Source: DASYVD01 sp036000545 (lineage in GTDB: Bacteria > Actinomycetota > UBA4738 > CALAEC01). From it: a stretch of DNA of 64,000 bases. Below, in pieces: positions 52,435 through 60,698 of the stretch. Each line of letters opens with the position of its first letter. The first letter of the stretch is position 1. The position numbers were made by a program, and so were the translations under genes. Where the stretch lies: contig DASYVD010000098.1 of assembly GCA_036000545.1 (NCBI GenBank), positions 3,590-67,589 of the forward strand, given 5' to 3'. The notes beneath the pieces were generated by a model. It ran no database searches, had not been told where the DNA came from, and was given only the letters and a program-made list of their open reading frames with translations.

Positions 52435-53445
52435 TTGAGCCGGGCCTACCGGCGCGCTGGGGTCGACCTCGAGGCGGCGGAGCGGGCCGTTGAGCTGATC
52501 AGCCAGATCGCCGCGAGGGCCACTCGCCCCGAGGTGGTTGCCGGGGTGGGCGGCTTCGCCGGGCTGTACCGCATCGGCGAGGGACGCCTGCTGGCCGCGG
52601 CGGCCGACGGAGTTGGAACCAAGGCGGAGATCGCCCGCCAGGCCGGGTGGCTCGACACCGTGGGGATCGACGTCGTGGCCATGGGCGCCAACGACGTAGT
52701 GTGCACCGGCGCCGAGCCCCTGTTCTTCCTGGACTACCTGGCCTGCGGGCGGCTGGTCCCGGAAGAGGTGGCCGCCCTGGTCCGGGGGGTGGCCGAGGGA
52801 TGCCGCGAGGCCGGGTGCGCGCTGCTGGGTGGGGAGACCGCCGAGCACCCCGGGGTGATGGAGGAGGGCCGGTTCGACCTAGCGGGGTTCTGTGTCGGGG
52901 TCGTGGCCGAGGACGACCTCCTGGGCCCCCACCGGGTCCGCGAGGGGGACCTCCTTCTGGGATTGCCTTCGTCGGGGCTCCACAGCAACGGCTTCAGCTT
53001 GGTCAGGCGAGCCTTGGAAGAGGCCGGCGTCAACCTCGAAGCTGCCCCTCCGGAGGTCGGCCGGCCTCTGGCGGACGAGCTCCTGGAGCCCACCCGGATC
53101 TACGTCCGCCCGGTGCTGGAGGCGGCCCGGGAGGGGTTGGTCCAGGCAGCCGCCCACGTGACGGGGGGCGGGCTTCCCGGGAACCTCACCCGGATCCTGC
53201 CTCCCGGCCTGGGAGCCCACCTGGACCCCGGGGGATGGCAGATTCCCCCGATCTTCCGATTCATCCAAAGGCTCGCTGATGCCGATGAACAAGACATATG
53301 GCTGACGTTGAACATGGGACTGGGCCTGCTTCTGGTCGTGCGGCCGAAAGCGGCCGAGACGTGCGCGTCGACGCTCCGGGCAAGCGGAGTCGAGGCATCC
53401 GTGGTCGGGCGCGTGGAAGCAGGGGAGGGCGTGACGATCGACTGA
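52435..53445 (+). CDS. purM: Phosphoribosylformylglycinamidine cyclo-ligase
   Basis: AIR synthetase, 336 residues. It closes the imidazole ring using ATP. Seen: YRRAGVDLEAAERAVELI, AAADGVGTKAEIARQAG, GIDVVAMGANDVVCTGAEPL, FFLDYLACGRL, CALLGGETAEHPGVMEEGRF, SSGLHSNGFSLVRR, HVTGGGLPGNLTRILPPGLG and the C-terminal TLNMGLG. The start TTG 52435 is supported by GGAGGAG seven bases upstream. It ends at the likely start of the histidine kinase gene. Confidence 0.96.
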   Translation: MSRAYRRAGVDLEAAERAVELISQIAARATRPEVVAGVGGFAGLYRIGEGRLLAAAADGVGTKAEIARQAGWLDTVGIDVVAMGANDVVCTGAEPLFFLDYLACGRLVPEEVAALVRGVAEGCREAGCALLGGETAEHPGVMEEGRFDLAGFCVGVVAEDDLLGPHRVREGDLLLGLPSSGLHSNGFSLVRRALEEAGVNLEAAPPEVGRPLADELLEPTRIYVRPVLEAAREGLVQAAAHVTGGGLPGNLTRILPPGLGAHLDPGGWQIPPIFRFIQRLADADEQDIWLTLNMGLGLLLVVRPKAAETCASTLRASGVEASVVGRVEAGEGVTID

Positions 53446-55040
53446 GTCCGAACGGGGACGGACCGGCGCCGGATCGGCCGGCTCAAGAGAGGAAGCCGGC
53501 CGGAGAGGACAGGGCCGTCATCACTCTCTCCGAGGCGACCGCCCGGCGCGGCCGCACCCTCCAAGAGGTTCAGGCTCGCCGGCGCCAGCTGCTGGGTCTC
53601 TCACTCATGGTGTTCGTCCTGGTGGCCAGCGGTGCCGTTCTCTTGTCCTACGCCTCGGAGACCTTCTTCGATTTGAATCTCGAGATCCTCAACTTCTCGG
53701 TGCTGAGGGCGTCGTTTGTTGCCCTGGCCCTGGCGTTCTCGCTCTATGTCTACGACAAGGAACGACGGCTCTCGAAGGTCGAGCGGGAGCTCATCGAGGA
53801 GCGGATCCTCTCGGCGGCCCTCTCCAACCGGCTCCGTGAGCTCTCCGCGCTGTCGCAGGCGGGCAAGGCGGTGGCCTCCGTCCTTTCGCTCGACGACGTC
53901 CTCAAGGTGGTCCTGGAAGGCGCCCAGGAGCTTCTCGGGGCTACCGAAGGCTCGATCATGCTCCTCGACGAGGAGAAGCGCTCGCTCCGGGTGGCGGCAT
54001 CCGTCGGCCTGCCCCGGGAAGCCCGGGGAGCGGTCATCCACCTGGGTGAAGGCGTCGCCGGCTGGGTAGCGGAGTTCCGGGAGCCGATCATCCTCAAGGG
54101 CGACGTCTCCGATCCTCGGTTCCACCATTTCGTCCCCAAGGGCCGCCAGGTGCGTTCGGCCATGTCGGCCCCGCTGTACGCGCGGGCCGAGCCGGTCGGC
54201 GTGCTGAACGTCAGTGTGTCGACGGACGGGCGCGAGTACAGCGAGGCCGACCTCCGGGCGCTCACGGTGTTCGCGGAGCACGCCGCGGTGGCCATCGCCA
54301 ATGCCCGCCTCTACGAGCGGGAGAAGAAAGCGTCGGCACGGCTTGCCGAGCTCGACGAACGGCGCCGTGAATTCCTGGCCACCGTGACCCACGACCTCAA
54401 GACACCGCTCACGTCGATCCTCGGCTACGTGAAGCTGCTTCAGCGAGCCAGCGACCGCCTGAGCTCCGAGGAGGCTCGAGAGTTTACCGAGGTCATCGAG
54501 CGGCAGGGCCAGCGCATCCTGGAGATGGTGGAGCAGCTCATCATGGCCACGCGCCTGGAGGAAGGGGCCCCCACTCTCACTCGCGAGGCTCTCGATCTAC
54601 GAGCCATCGTGGAGGACGCAGTCGAGGCGTTCCGCGGGGTTCCGGGGAACCGGAGCATCGACATCACCATCCCCTCGGATCTCCCCACGGTGTACGGGGA
54701 TCGCTCCGCGGTCGAGCACATCCTGGCGAATCTCCTCGACAACGCGGTGAAGTATTCGCCGGAAGGGGCCGGCATCGATGTCGACGTCGAGCCCACCGGT
54801 GAAGAGATCATGGTGAGCGTGACCGACGACGGCCCCGGCATTCCGGAGGGGGCCCTGCCGCATGTGTTCGAGCGCTATCGGCGGGCGGAGGAGGGCGCGG
54901 GCTCGAGCGTGGGGCTGGGGCTCTTCATCGTGCGAAGCCTGACGCAGGCTCAGGGCGGCGAAGTGGACGCGGCCAACGTACCCGGCCGGGGTGCCCGGAT
55001 CAGCTTCTCCCTGCCGCTGCGGCGGCCCCGTTCCGAGTAG
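53442..55040 (+). CDS. GAF-domain sensor histidine kinase (start uncertain)
   Basis: A membrane histidine kinase. After a basic head (ATARRGRTLQEVQARRRQLL) come two membrane helices (GLSLMVFVLVASGAVLL and FVALALAFSLYVYD). A signalling helix follows, then a GAF domain (VASVLSLDDVLKVVLEGAQE to the EHAAVAIANARLY helix). The HisKA domain has the phospho-His in ATVTHDLKTPLTSILGY, and the ATPase domain has ILANLLDNAVKYSPEG, VTDDGPGIPEG and GLGLFIVRSL. No response regulator is adjacent. The start is unclear: no good ATG, GTG or TTG precedes the head after the purM stop. I list CTG 53442, which would overlap the purM stop as CTGA; GTG 53358 inside purM is possible. Confidence 0.85.
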   Translation: MSPNGDGPAPDRPAQERKPAGEDRAVITLSEATARRGRTLQEVQARRRQLLGLSLMVFVLVASGAVLLSYASETFFDLNLEILNFSVLRASFVALALAFSLYVYDKERRLSKVERELIEERILSAALSNRLRELSALSQAGKAVASVLSLDDVLKVVLEGAQELLGATEGSIMLLDEEKRSLRVAASVGLPREARGAVIHLGEGVAGWVAEFREPIILKGDVSDPRFHHFVPKGRQVRSAMSAPLYARAEPVGVLNVSVSTDGREYSEADLRALTVFAEHAAVAIANARLYEREKKASARLAELDERRREFLATVTHDLKTPLTSILGYVKLLQRASDRLSSEEAREFTEVIERQGQRILEMVEQLIMATRLEEGAPTLTREALDLRAIVEDAVEAFRGVPGNRSIDITIPSDLPTVYGDRSAVEHILANLLDNAVKYSPEGAGIDVDVEPTGEEIMVSVTDDGPGIPEGALPHVFERYRRAEEGAGSSVGLGLFIVRSLTQAQGGEVDAANVPGRGARISFSLPLRRPRSE

Positions 55041-55057
55041 CCGTCCGCCCGGAGGGC

Positions 55058-55273
55058 CTACGGGACTACCTTGCTGTAGCGAACGCCCTTCGCCGGGACC
55101 CGATGCAGGCGGTCGTGGCGGTCCTTGACCACGAAGGTGTCCGCGGCCTCGTCGAACCACTCCAGGGTCCCCACGACCTCCCCGATCCACCCGTTCGCAA
55201 GCTCGTATTGGAAGGAGACGCGCCGTCCCACGTGCCCCGGGGTCACCGCTCGCTTGGGCGTCGGCATGGTCAC
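55058..55273 (-). CDS. Small conserved basic protein
   Basis: About 71 residues. It reads MPTPKRAVTPGHVGRRVSFQ after a short lead, then ELANGWIGEVVGTLEWFDEA, TFVVKDRHDRLHRVPAKGVR and ends YSKVVP. The beta-strand pattern suggests a small SH3-like barrel. I recall similar short proteins across actinobacteria, without a known function. GTG 55273 lies 6 nt after TACGGT, fitting a leaderless transcript; ATG 55267 two codons later is the alternative. Confidence 0.7.
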   Translation of the reverse strand: MTMPTPKRAVTPGHVGRRVSFQYELANGWIGEVVGTLEWFDEAADTFVVKDRHDRLHRVPAKGVRYSKVVP

Positions 55274-55279
55274 ATCTCC

Positions 55280-55285
55280 ACCGTA
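55280..55285 (-). promoter_or_regulatory. -10 hexamer TACGGT, leaderless type
   Basis: TACGGT on the minus strand ends 6 nt before GTG 55273 of the small basic protein gene. Confidence 0.45.
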
Positions 55286-55325
55286 GCGGGGAACGGCTAG
55301 CGGGCACAACGAGCGATGGCCGTCG

Positions 55326-56243
55326 CTACGCGGCCGCGACTGTGGCGACGGTTCCCTCTCCGGGCTCGGGAAATGCATCCGGGTGGATCGCCCACGCCAG
55401 GATCTCCAGGCCATCTACGATTCGGGGCCCAGGACGTGAGAAGAACGACGACGCATCGACGGCGAACACGTTTCGTGACGCGAAGGCGGACGTCTCCCGA
55501 AACTCCGGCACCCGGTACATAGCGGCCGCCTCCTCCTCGGCCTCGGGAAGGTAGTAGCCGCAGGGCATGAACACCACGACCTCGGGCTGCGCGTCGGCGA
55601 TCTGTCGCCAGTTGACCACCTGGGACGGAATTCCCTTCTGGTTCAGGAGGTTCTCCCCGCCTGCCAGCTCCACCATCTCGGGGATCCAGTGACCGCCCGC
55701 GAAGGGGGGGTCGAGCCACTCCATACAGAAGGTGCGGATGGCGGGGAGTCGGGCCGCGATCCGCTTCACGCTCTCGATCCGCTGGCGGAGGGCGCCGACG
55801 ACCTCTCCCGCCCGGGCGTCGGTCCCGGTGGCCCGTCCCACCTCCTCGATGCCGCCCAGGATGCCTCCGAGGTCCTGCGGATCGAGGGACAACACCTTGG
55901 CCGTCGTCCCCAGGTCGTCGAGCGCCTCCTGCACGTGCCCCGAAGGCACCGCGCACACCCGGCACAGGTCCTGGGCGAGGATCAGGTCTGGCTGGATCTG
56001 CCGGATCAACTCCCGATCAATCTGGTAGATCGGTTCTCGTGCATCCATCCGCTCCCGCACGAGCCGGTCGATCTCCCCGGGGGGGAGGGGCTGCTCGGTC
56101 GGTAGCGCGGTGCGGACGGCCACGGGCTTCGACTGGGCCTCCGGCGGGTGGTCGCACTCGTAGGTTACCGCGGCGAGGTCGTCCCCCAACCCGAGGGCGT
56201 AGACGATCTCCGTCGCCGAAGGCAGAAGCGAGACGATGTTCAC
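55326..56243 (-). CDS. Cobalamin-binding periplasmic-fold protein (BtuF-like, no signal peptide)
   Basis: A 305-residue protein with the helical-backbone binding fold of class III substrate-binding proteins: NIVSLLPSATEIVYALGLGD, LAAVTYECDHPPEAQSKPVA, IRQIQPDLILAQDLCRVCAV and a C-terminal RPGPRIVDGLEILAWAIHP. The CDHPPEA and QDLCRVCAV motifs mark the subgroup annotated as cobalamin-binding protein. There is no signal peptide or lipobox, so it is probably cytoplasmic. It follows the E2 gene by 7 nt on the same strand, and a TAGGCT element overlaps the E2 stop. A B12 role fits the propionyl/methylmalonyl-CoA route of valine and isoleucine breakdown; this is inference. Confidence 0.82.
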   Translation of the reverse strand: MNIVSLLPSATEIVYALGLGDDLAAVTYECDHPPEAQSKPVAVRTALPTEQPLPPGEIDRLVRERMDAREPIYQIDRELIRQIQPDLILAQDLCRVCAVPSGHVQEALDDLGTTAKVLSLDPQDLGGILGGIEEVGRATGTDARAGEVVGALRQRIESVKRIAARLPAIRTFCMEWLDPPFAGGHWIPEMVELAGGENLLNQKGIPSQVVNWRQIADAQPEVVVFMPCGYYLPEAEEEAAAMYRVPEFRETSAFASRNVFAVDASSFFSRPGPRIVDGLEILAWAIHPDAFPEPGEGTVATVAAA

Positions 56244-56250
56244 GCGGAGC

Positions 56251-57606
56251 CTAGCGCCGGGGAAGGGCGCCGAGCCGGAACGGGCTCTCCAACAGCTCCT
56301 GGAGGGCCGTCATGGCCCGCCCTGCCTCCGCCCCATCGAGCACCCGATGGTCGAAGGTGAGCGAGAGGGTGACCGCGTGGCGAGCCTCGATCTGCCCCTC
56401 CACGACCAGGGCCCTGGGCTCAACGACCCCTAGGGCCAGGATGGCGGCCTCGGGGAAGTTCACGATAGGGGTGCCGTACTGGGAGCCGAACGACCCCACG
56501 TTGGTGACGGTGATCGTGCTCCCGGAGAGCTGATCGGGGGTGGCCCTTCCGGCTCGGGCCGTGGAGACGAGCTCTGCGATCTCGTCGGCCAGGGTGAGGA
56601 CGCCCTTCTCACCGGCATCGCGGACCACCGGGACCATCAGGCCTCGCTCGGTGTCCGTGGCGATGCCGACGTGGCAGGACCGCATCAGGACGATCTCGTG
56701 GGCTTCTGCGTCGAACCACGAATTCAGCTTGGGGTGATCTCCGCACACCTCCACCAGGGCCCGGACCACGATGGCCAGAGGTGAGATCTTCTTTCCCGCG
56801 TCCTGGGAGAGCTCCGCCCGGAGCGCGTCGACATGCGTGGCGTCCACGCCCCGGAAGGTGGTCACCATGGGGACCTCGGCCCACGCCCGGGTCATCTTCT
56901 GGGCTACCAACCGGCGGATGCCACGAACGGGAATCCGTTCCTCTGCGCCCGAGGGTCGCGAGGGTGAAGTCTCCTCGGCCCCGGCCGCGGTTCCCAACCC
57001 CTCCTGCGCAGCACGCTCGATGTCCTCGCGGGTGACTCTCCCTCCCGGTCCCGACCCCTCCACGTCCGCGAGATCGACGCCGAGCTCCCGGGCGAGGCGT
57101 CGAACGACCGGTGAAGCTCCCACGCGGCCGGCCCCGGCCGCCCTGGGGCCGACGCGGCCGGTTCCGGGCGCCTGGAGGCGAGGGCGGCGGCTGGGCCGCC
57201 CCTCCTCGGCGTCGACGCCGTACCCGACCAGGACGGCCTCGCGCTTGGGGCGCTCGGCCGCCTCCTCCGCCCGAGCCTCGGTTCGCTCGGCCGCTGCCTG
57301 AACGCCATCGGAGGCGGCTTCCGCCGGCGAGATGACGCCGGGAGGTCCTACCTCCCCGACCGCGGCCTCCACGTCGATGGTAACCAGGGGGCGCCCCACT
57401 TCGACGACGTCGCCGGCTGCACCGTGCAGCGTGACGATCTTCCCGGCGAATGGGGAGGGGATCTCCACCACCGCCTTGGCCGTGTTCACCTCGACCAGCG
57501 GCTGGTTGAGCTCGACCTCGTCGCCCTCCGCTACCTTCCAGCCGACGATCTCGGCCTCCCCGAGGCCCTCACCAAGGTCGGGAAGGTTGAAGACGCGCTC
57601 GGCCAT
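56251..57606 (-). CDS. 2-oxoacid dehydrogenase E2 (dihydrolipoyl acyltransferase)
   Basis: The E2 core of a branched-chain 2-oxoacid or pyruvate dehydrogenase complex, 451 residues. The lipoyl domain starts RVFNLPDLGEGLGEAEIVGW, with the lipoylated Lys44 in VNTAKAVVE. An Ala/Glu/Arg linker follows, then the subunit-binding domain (SPVVRRLARELGVDLADVEG, GRVTREDIERA). The catalytic domain has the active His/Asp in TFDHRVLDGAEAG. Only one lipoyl domain is present. ATG 57606 overlaps the E1-beta stop. Branched-chain specificity is favoured by the heterodimeric E1 and the leucine dehydrogenase nearby. Confidence 0.92.
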   Translation of the reverse strand: MAERVFNLPDLGEGLGEAEIVGWKVAEGDEVELNQPLVEVNTAKAVVEIPSPFAGKIVTLHGAAGDVVEVGRPLVTIDVEAAVGEVGPPGVISPAEAASDGVQAAAERTEARAEEAAERPKREAVLVGYGVDAEEGRPSRRPRLQAPGTGRVGPRAAGAGRVGASPVVRRLARELGVDLADVEGSGPGGRVTREDIERAAQEGLGTAAGAEETSPSRPSGAEERIPVRGIRRLVAQKMTRAWAEVPMVTTFRGVDATHVDALRAELSQDAGKKISPLAIVVRALVEVCGDHPKLNSWFDAEAHEIVLMRSCHVGIATDTERGLMVPVVRDAGEKGVLTLADEIAELVSTARAGRATPDQLSGSTITVTNVGSFGSQYGTPIVNFPEAAILALGVVEPRALVVEGQIEARHAVTLSLTFDHRVLDGAEAGRAMTALQELLESPFRLGALPRR

Positions 57607-58580
57607 CAGAACGAGAGCACCTTCTCCAGAGCGATCAGGATGCGGTCCACGCTGGGCAAGTAGTGCTCCTCCACCTTGGCCGGCGGATAGGGGATGTCGT
57701 ACCCAGTCACCCGGAGCACCGGGGCCTCCAGGTACTCGAAGGCATCCTCCACGATCCGAGCCACAACCTCGGCCCCGAACCCGGCGGTCATGGGTGCCTC
57801 GTGGACGACGACGATCCGGCCGGTCTTCCGCGCCGCGTTGGCCAGACCCTCGATGTCGAGGGGCACCAGCGTGCGGAGGTCCAAGACCTCGACCTCCACC
57901 CCGTCCTCCGCTGCGGCGTTGGCGGCCTGGAGACACCTAGCCACCATCCCTCCCCATGCGACCAGGGTGGCGTGGCTTCCTTCCCGCACGGTCCGGGCCC
58001 TCCCGAATGGGAGGCCGTCGGGGGATAGCTCGCCCGACTCCTTGGACCAGTACCGGCTCTTTGGCTCGAGGAAGATCACCGGGTCGGGGTCCCTGATGGA
58101 CCTGACCAGCAGGTTGAACGCGTCCAGGGGAGTGGAGGGGATGGCCACCTTGAGGCCGGACGTGTGGACGTAATAGGCCTCGGGGCTCTCGGAGTGGTGC
58201 TCCGCGGCTCCGATGCCTCCACCGCAGGGGATCCGGATCACCACGGGCACGTCCACGGCCCCCACGGAGCGGAAGCGGTACTTCGCGACGTGCGAGATGA
58301 CCTGGTCGAGCGCGGGATAGGAGAACGCGTCGAACTGCATCTCTGCCACAGGACGCCAGCCCGCCATGGCCAACCCAAGGGACACTCCCGCGATGGCCGA
58401 CTCGGCCAGGGGCGTGTCGAAGACCCGCGCCTCGCCGAACTCCGCCTGGATCCGGTCGGTTATCCGGAACACTCCGCCCAGCTTCCCCACGTCCTCGCCG
58501 AGGACGAGCACGCGGTCGTCCTCCCCCATGGCGAACCGGAGAGCTTCGTTGAGCGCCTGGACCATGGTGACCTCAGGCAC
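57606..58580 (-). CDS. 2-oxoacid dehydrogenase E1 component, beta subunit
   Basis: E1-beta, 324 residues. It reads MPEVTMVQALNEALRFAMGE, RVLVLGEDVGKLGGVFRITD, FGEARVFDTPLAESAIAGVS, the core VVIRIPCGGGIGAAEHHSES and the C-terminal LDLRTLVPLDIEGLANAARK. It pairs with E1-alpha to bind thiamine diphosphate and decarboxylate the 2-oxoacid. The SPEAYYVHTSGLKVAIPSTP block is typical of branched-chain/pyruvate E1-beta. Overlaps E1-alpha upstream by 8 bp and E2 downstream. Confidence 0.94.
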   Translation of the reverse strand: MPEVTMVQALNEALRFAMGEDDRVLVLGEDVGKLGGVFRITDRIQAEFGEARVFDTPLAESAIAGVSLGLAMAGWRPVAEMQFDAFSYPALDQVISHVAKYRFRSVGAVDVPVVIRIPCGGGIGAAEHHSESPEAYYVHTSGLKVAIPSTPLDAFNLLVRSIRDPDPVIFLEPKSRYWSKESGELSPDGLPFGRARTVREGSHATLVAWGGMVARCLQAANAAAEDGVEVEVLDLRTLVPLDIEGLANAARKTGRIVVVHEAPMTAGFGAEVVARIVEDAFEYLEAPVLRVTGYDIPYPPAKVEEHYLPSVDRILIALEKVLSF

Positions 58581-59658
58581 CCTCGCCCTCCTCCGTGGTC
58601 AGCCGGACGACTTCCTCGCGCTGACGGGCCAAGAAGTCCGGCATCTCGCTGAACGTGTGGTCGAAGAAACCCTCCAGGGGTCGCGGCTGGGCGCCCTGGA
58701 TGCCGGCCCGGACCTTCGCCGCCTCGGCCCCGGCATCGGCTTCGGCCCGGTTCAGGAAGCCCGGGTCGAGCAGGCCCTCGGATTCGAGGAGCCTGCGGAA
58801 CCGCTCCAACGGATCGAACGCCTGCCAGGAGTCGACGTCCTCCCGAGACCGGTACCGGCTGGCGTCGTCGGCCGTCGAGTGGGGGCCCATCCGGTAGGTC
58901 ACCGCCTCGATGAGGGTGGGCACCCGCTCCTCCCGGGCCCGAGCCACCGCCTCGCGCGAGACCTTGTACACGGCCAGAACGTCGTTCCCATCCACTCGCA
59001 CTCCGGGGAACCCGTACGCCTCCGCCTTCTTCCAGATCGGCGCGGCGGTCTGCTTCTGGACCGGAACCGAGATGGCCCACTGGTTGTTCTGGCAGAAGAA
59101 CACCACGGGGCAGCGGAGCACCCCGGCGAAGTTGCAGCCTTCGTGGAAGTCGCCCTGCGAGGTGGCGCCATCGCCGAAGTAGACGACGGCGCAAGCGTTC
59201 TTCCCGTCGAGGCGAGCCCCGAGGGCCCATCCGACCGCGTGCAACACCTGACTCGACACGGGCACCGAGATCTCCGCGAAGTGGGACCCCAGAGGATCGG
59301 CGATCCCTCCGTGGCGGGTCCCCCGGTGGAAGTGCATGTACTCCACGAGGTCGATACCCCGGACCACCGCCACGCCCACCTCCCGGTAAGAGGGGAAGAC
59401 GAAGTCCTCCTCGCCGAGGGCGTAGGCGCTACCGATCTGCGCCGCTTCCTGGCCGAGCACGGGCGGGTACACGGCCAGCTCGCCTTGGCGCTGGAGGGCG
59501 GTGGCCTCGAGATCGACCGCTCGGGTGACAAGCATGGCCCGATACATCGCCCGGAGGTCCTCATCCCCCAAATCCAGCGCCTGACGGGCCTGCGGGTCAA
59601 CGACGGTACCGTCCGGGGCGAGGATCTGGAGGGCGTCGTCAGGTTTGGTCCGGATCAT
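58573..59658 (-). CDS. 2-oxoacid dehydrogenase E1 component, alpha subunit
   Basis: E1-alpha, about 361 residues. The thiamine diphosphate motif is FGDGATSQGDFHEGCNFAG to CQNN (NQWAISVPV). Other features are LQRQGELAVYPPVLGQEAAQ, GEEDFVFPSYREVGVAVVRG and MGPHSTADDASRYRS, which carries phosphorylation-loop-like residues. The YREVGV/HRGT type is close to branched-chain (BkdA-like) enzymes that use 2-oxoisovalerate and relatives. ATG 59658 is the natural start. A TATGCT about 33 nt upstream is a candidate -10. First gene of the operon E1a-E1b-E2. Confidence 0.93.
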   Translation of the reverse strand: MIRTKPDDALQILAPDGTVVDPQARQALDLGDEDLRAMYRAMLVTRAVDLEATALQRQGELAVYPPVLGQEAAQIGSAYALGEEDFVFPSYREVGVAVVRGIDLVEYMHFHRGTRHGGIADPLGSHFAEISVPVSSQVLHAVGWALGARLDGKNACAVVYFGDGATSQGDFHEGCNFAGVLRCPVVFFCQNNQWAISVPVQKQTAAPIWKKAEAYGFPGVRVDGNDVLAVYKVSREAVARAREERVPTLIEAVTYRMGPHSTADDASRYRSREDVDSWQAFDPLERFRRLLESEGLLDPGFLNRAEADAGAEAAKVRAGIQGAQPRPLEGFFDHTFSEMPDFLARQREEVVRLTTEEGEGA

Positions 59659-59910
59659 GGCTTGTTTCCGTGGCCGATGAGAGGCGCGCACAGCATACCC
59701 CAACAACGGCGCTCTTCAGGGGTCCCAAAGCAAACCAGGCAATCCCGGCGTTTCGCATGTGTTGGTTGGGGAAGGAGTTGAGAGGGGGTCAACTGAGGTA
59801 GGAAGGAAGACCGAAGGAGATTGACCGTGGACGGATGCCCGATAAACGCGAATCAAAGGCCCCAGACTGACCAATCGGACAAGCGAGAACATCGGGAAGG
59901 AGGCAACGCC

Positions 59911-60603
59911 ATGCGCCGACTACTTGCGGTAGCGGCTGTCCTGGGCCTCGTGGGGCTGTTCGCGCTTCCCGCGGTCGCCCATCACAAACCGGACCATGCG
60001 GGGGGGAACGCATCCGCGTCCGGGGCGGGCGGGAGCGACCACGACGGAGACGCGGACTCGAGCTCGGCGACGGCTATGGAGGACTCGCACTCGCCTGATT
60101 CGAACCCGGATACCGACAATGCCCACCCGTCCGGGAACGACAGGAGCGGCGAGTCCGGCGGTTCAGGGAACCAGGGCAACAGCGAGTCGGACCCGGACGC
60201 AATGGAGAACGGCGGAATCGATAAGTCCGGCGGGTCCGCGACCGCAGGCGGAGACCTGGACGACCAGGACGGCAACAACGGCTGCGGGAACGACGACGAC
60301 TTCGAGGACGACAACAACGGCAACTGCCGCCGTCAGGGCGAGCAGCCTCCGACACCGCCGCCCGGTGGTGGCGAGCAGCCTCCGCCCCCCGGTGGCGGCG
60401 GTCCCGGTGGCGGCGCTGTCGGTGGCAAGACCGTGACCCGCGGCGGAGCCGTGCTCGGGGTGACCGTGACCCAGGGCGCCGGTGTCGGTGGCCAGACCCT
60501 CGCTGTGACCGGTGTGGAGGTCCAAGGGCTGCTGCTCCTTGCCCTCGGCCTGATGCTCGCCGGCGCGACGATCGTCCTGGTGACCCGCAGGACCGCGTCC
60601 TAG
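59911..60603 (+). CDS. Secreted low-complexity surface protein with LAxTG-like sorting signal
   Basis: A 230-residue protein. ATG 59911 follows GGAGG and begins a signal peptide ending in LPAVAHH. The mature part is Asp/Ser/Gly/Asn-rich to about residue 130, with a small Cys motif (NNGCGNDDDFEDDNNGNCRR) that may bind calcium. A Pro/Gly-rich stretch (PPTPPPGGGEQPPPPGGG) follows, as wall-spanning proteins often have. The C-terminus is LAVTG, a hydrophobic helix (LLLLALGLMLAGATIVLV) and TRRTAS. LAxTG plus helix plus positive tail is the sorting signal recognised by class E sortases in Streptomyces. So it may be covalently wall-linked; no sortase gene is in the window. Confidence 0.68.
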   Translation: MRRLLAVAAVLGLVGLFALPAVAHHKPDHAGGNASASGAGGSDHDGDADSSSATAMEDSHSPDSNPDTDNAHPSGNDRSGESGGSGNQGNSESDPDAMENGGIDKSGGSATAGGDLDDQDGNNGCGNDDDFEDDNNGNCRRQGEQPPTPPPGGGEQPPPPGGGGPGGGAVGGKTVTRGGAVLGVTVTQGAGVGGQTLAVTGVEVQGLLLLALGLMLAGATIVLVTRRTAS

Positions 60604-60625
60604 TCGCAGACAAGGCTCGACCACC

Positions 60626-60668
60626 ACGTGGCCCGGAGCCTTGAGCTCCGGGCCACGTTCTTTCTCAG
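60626..60668 (+). terminator. Strong terminator after the LAxTG-type gene
   Basis: A perfect 14-bp stem (ACGTGGCCCGGAGC with its complement, 5-nt loop CTTGA) is followed by TCTTTCTC. It lies between the surface-protein gene and the convergent leucine dehydrogenase gene and could act for both. Confidence 0.8.
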
Positions 60669-60698
60669 GAGGGATGAGCTCCGCGGTCGCGGCGTCCG

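Noticed and set aside
59760..59905. Possible riboswitch in the leader of the LAxTG-type surface-protein gene
   Set aside because: Some local complementarity (CCGAT with ATCGG) but no match to a riboswitch consensus that I could lay out, including the c-di-AMP type.
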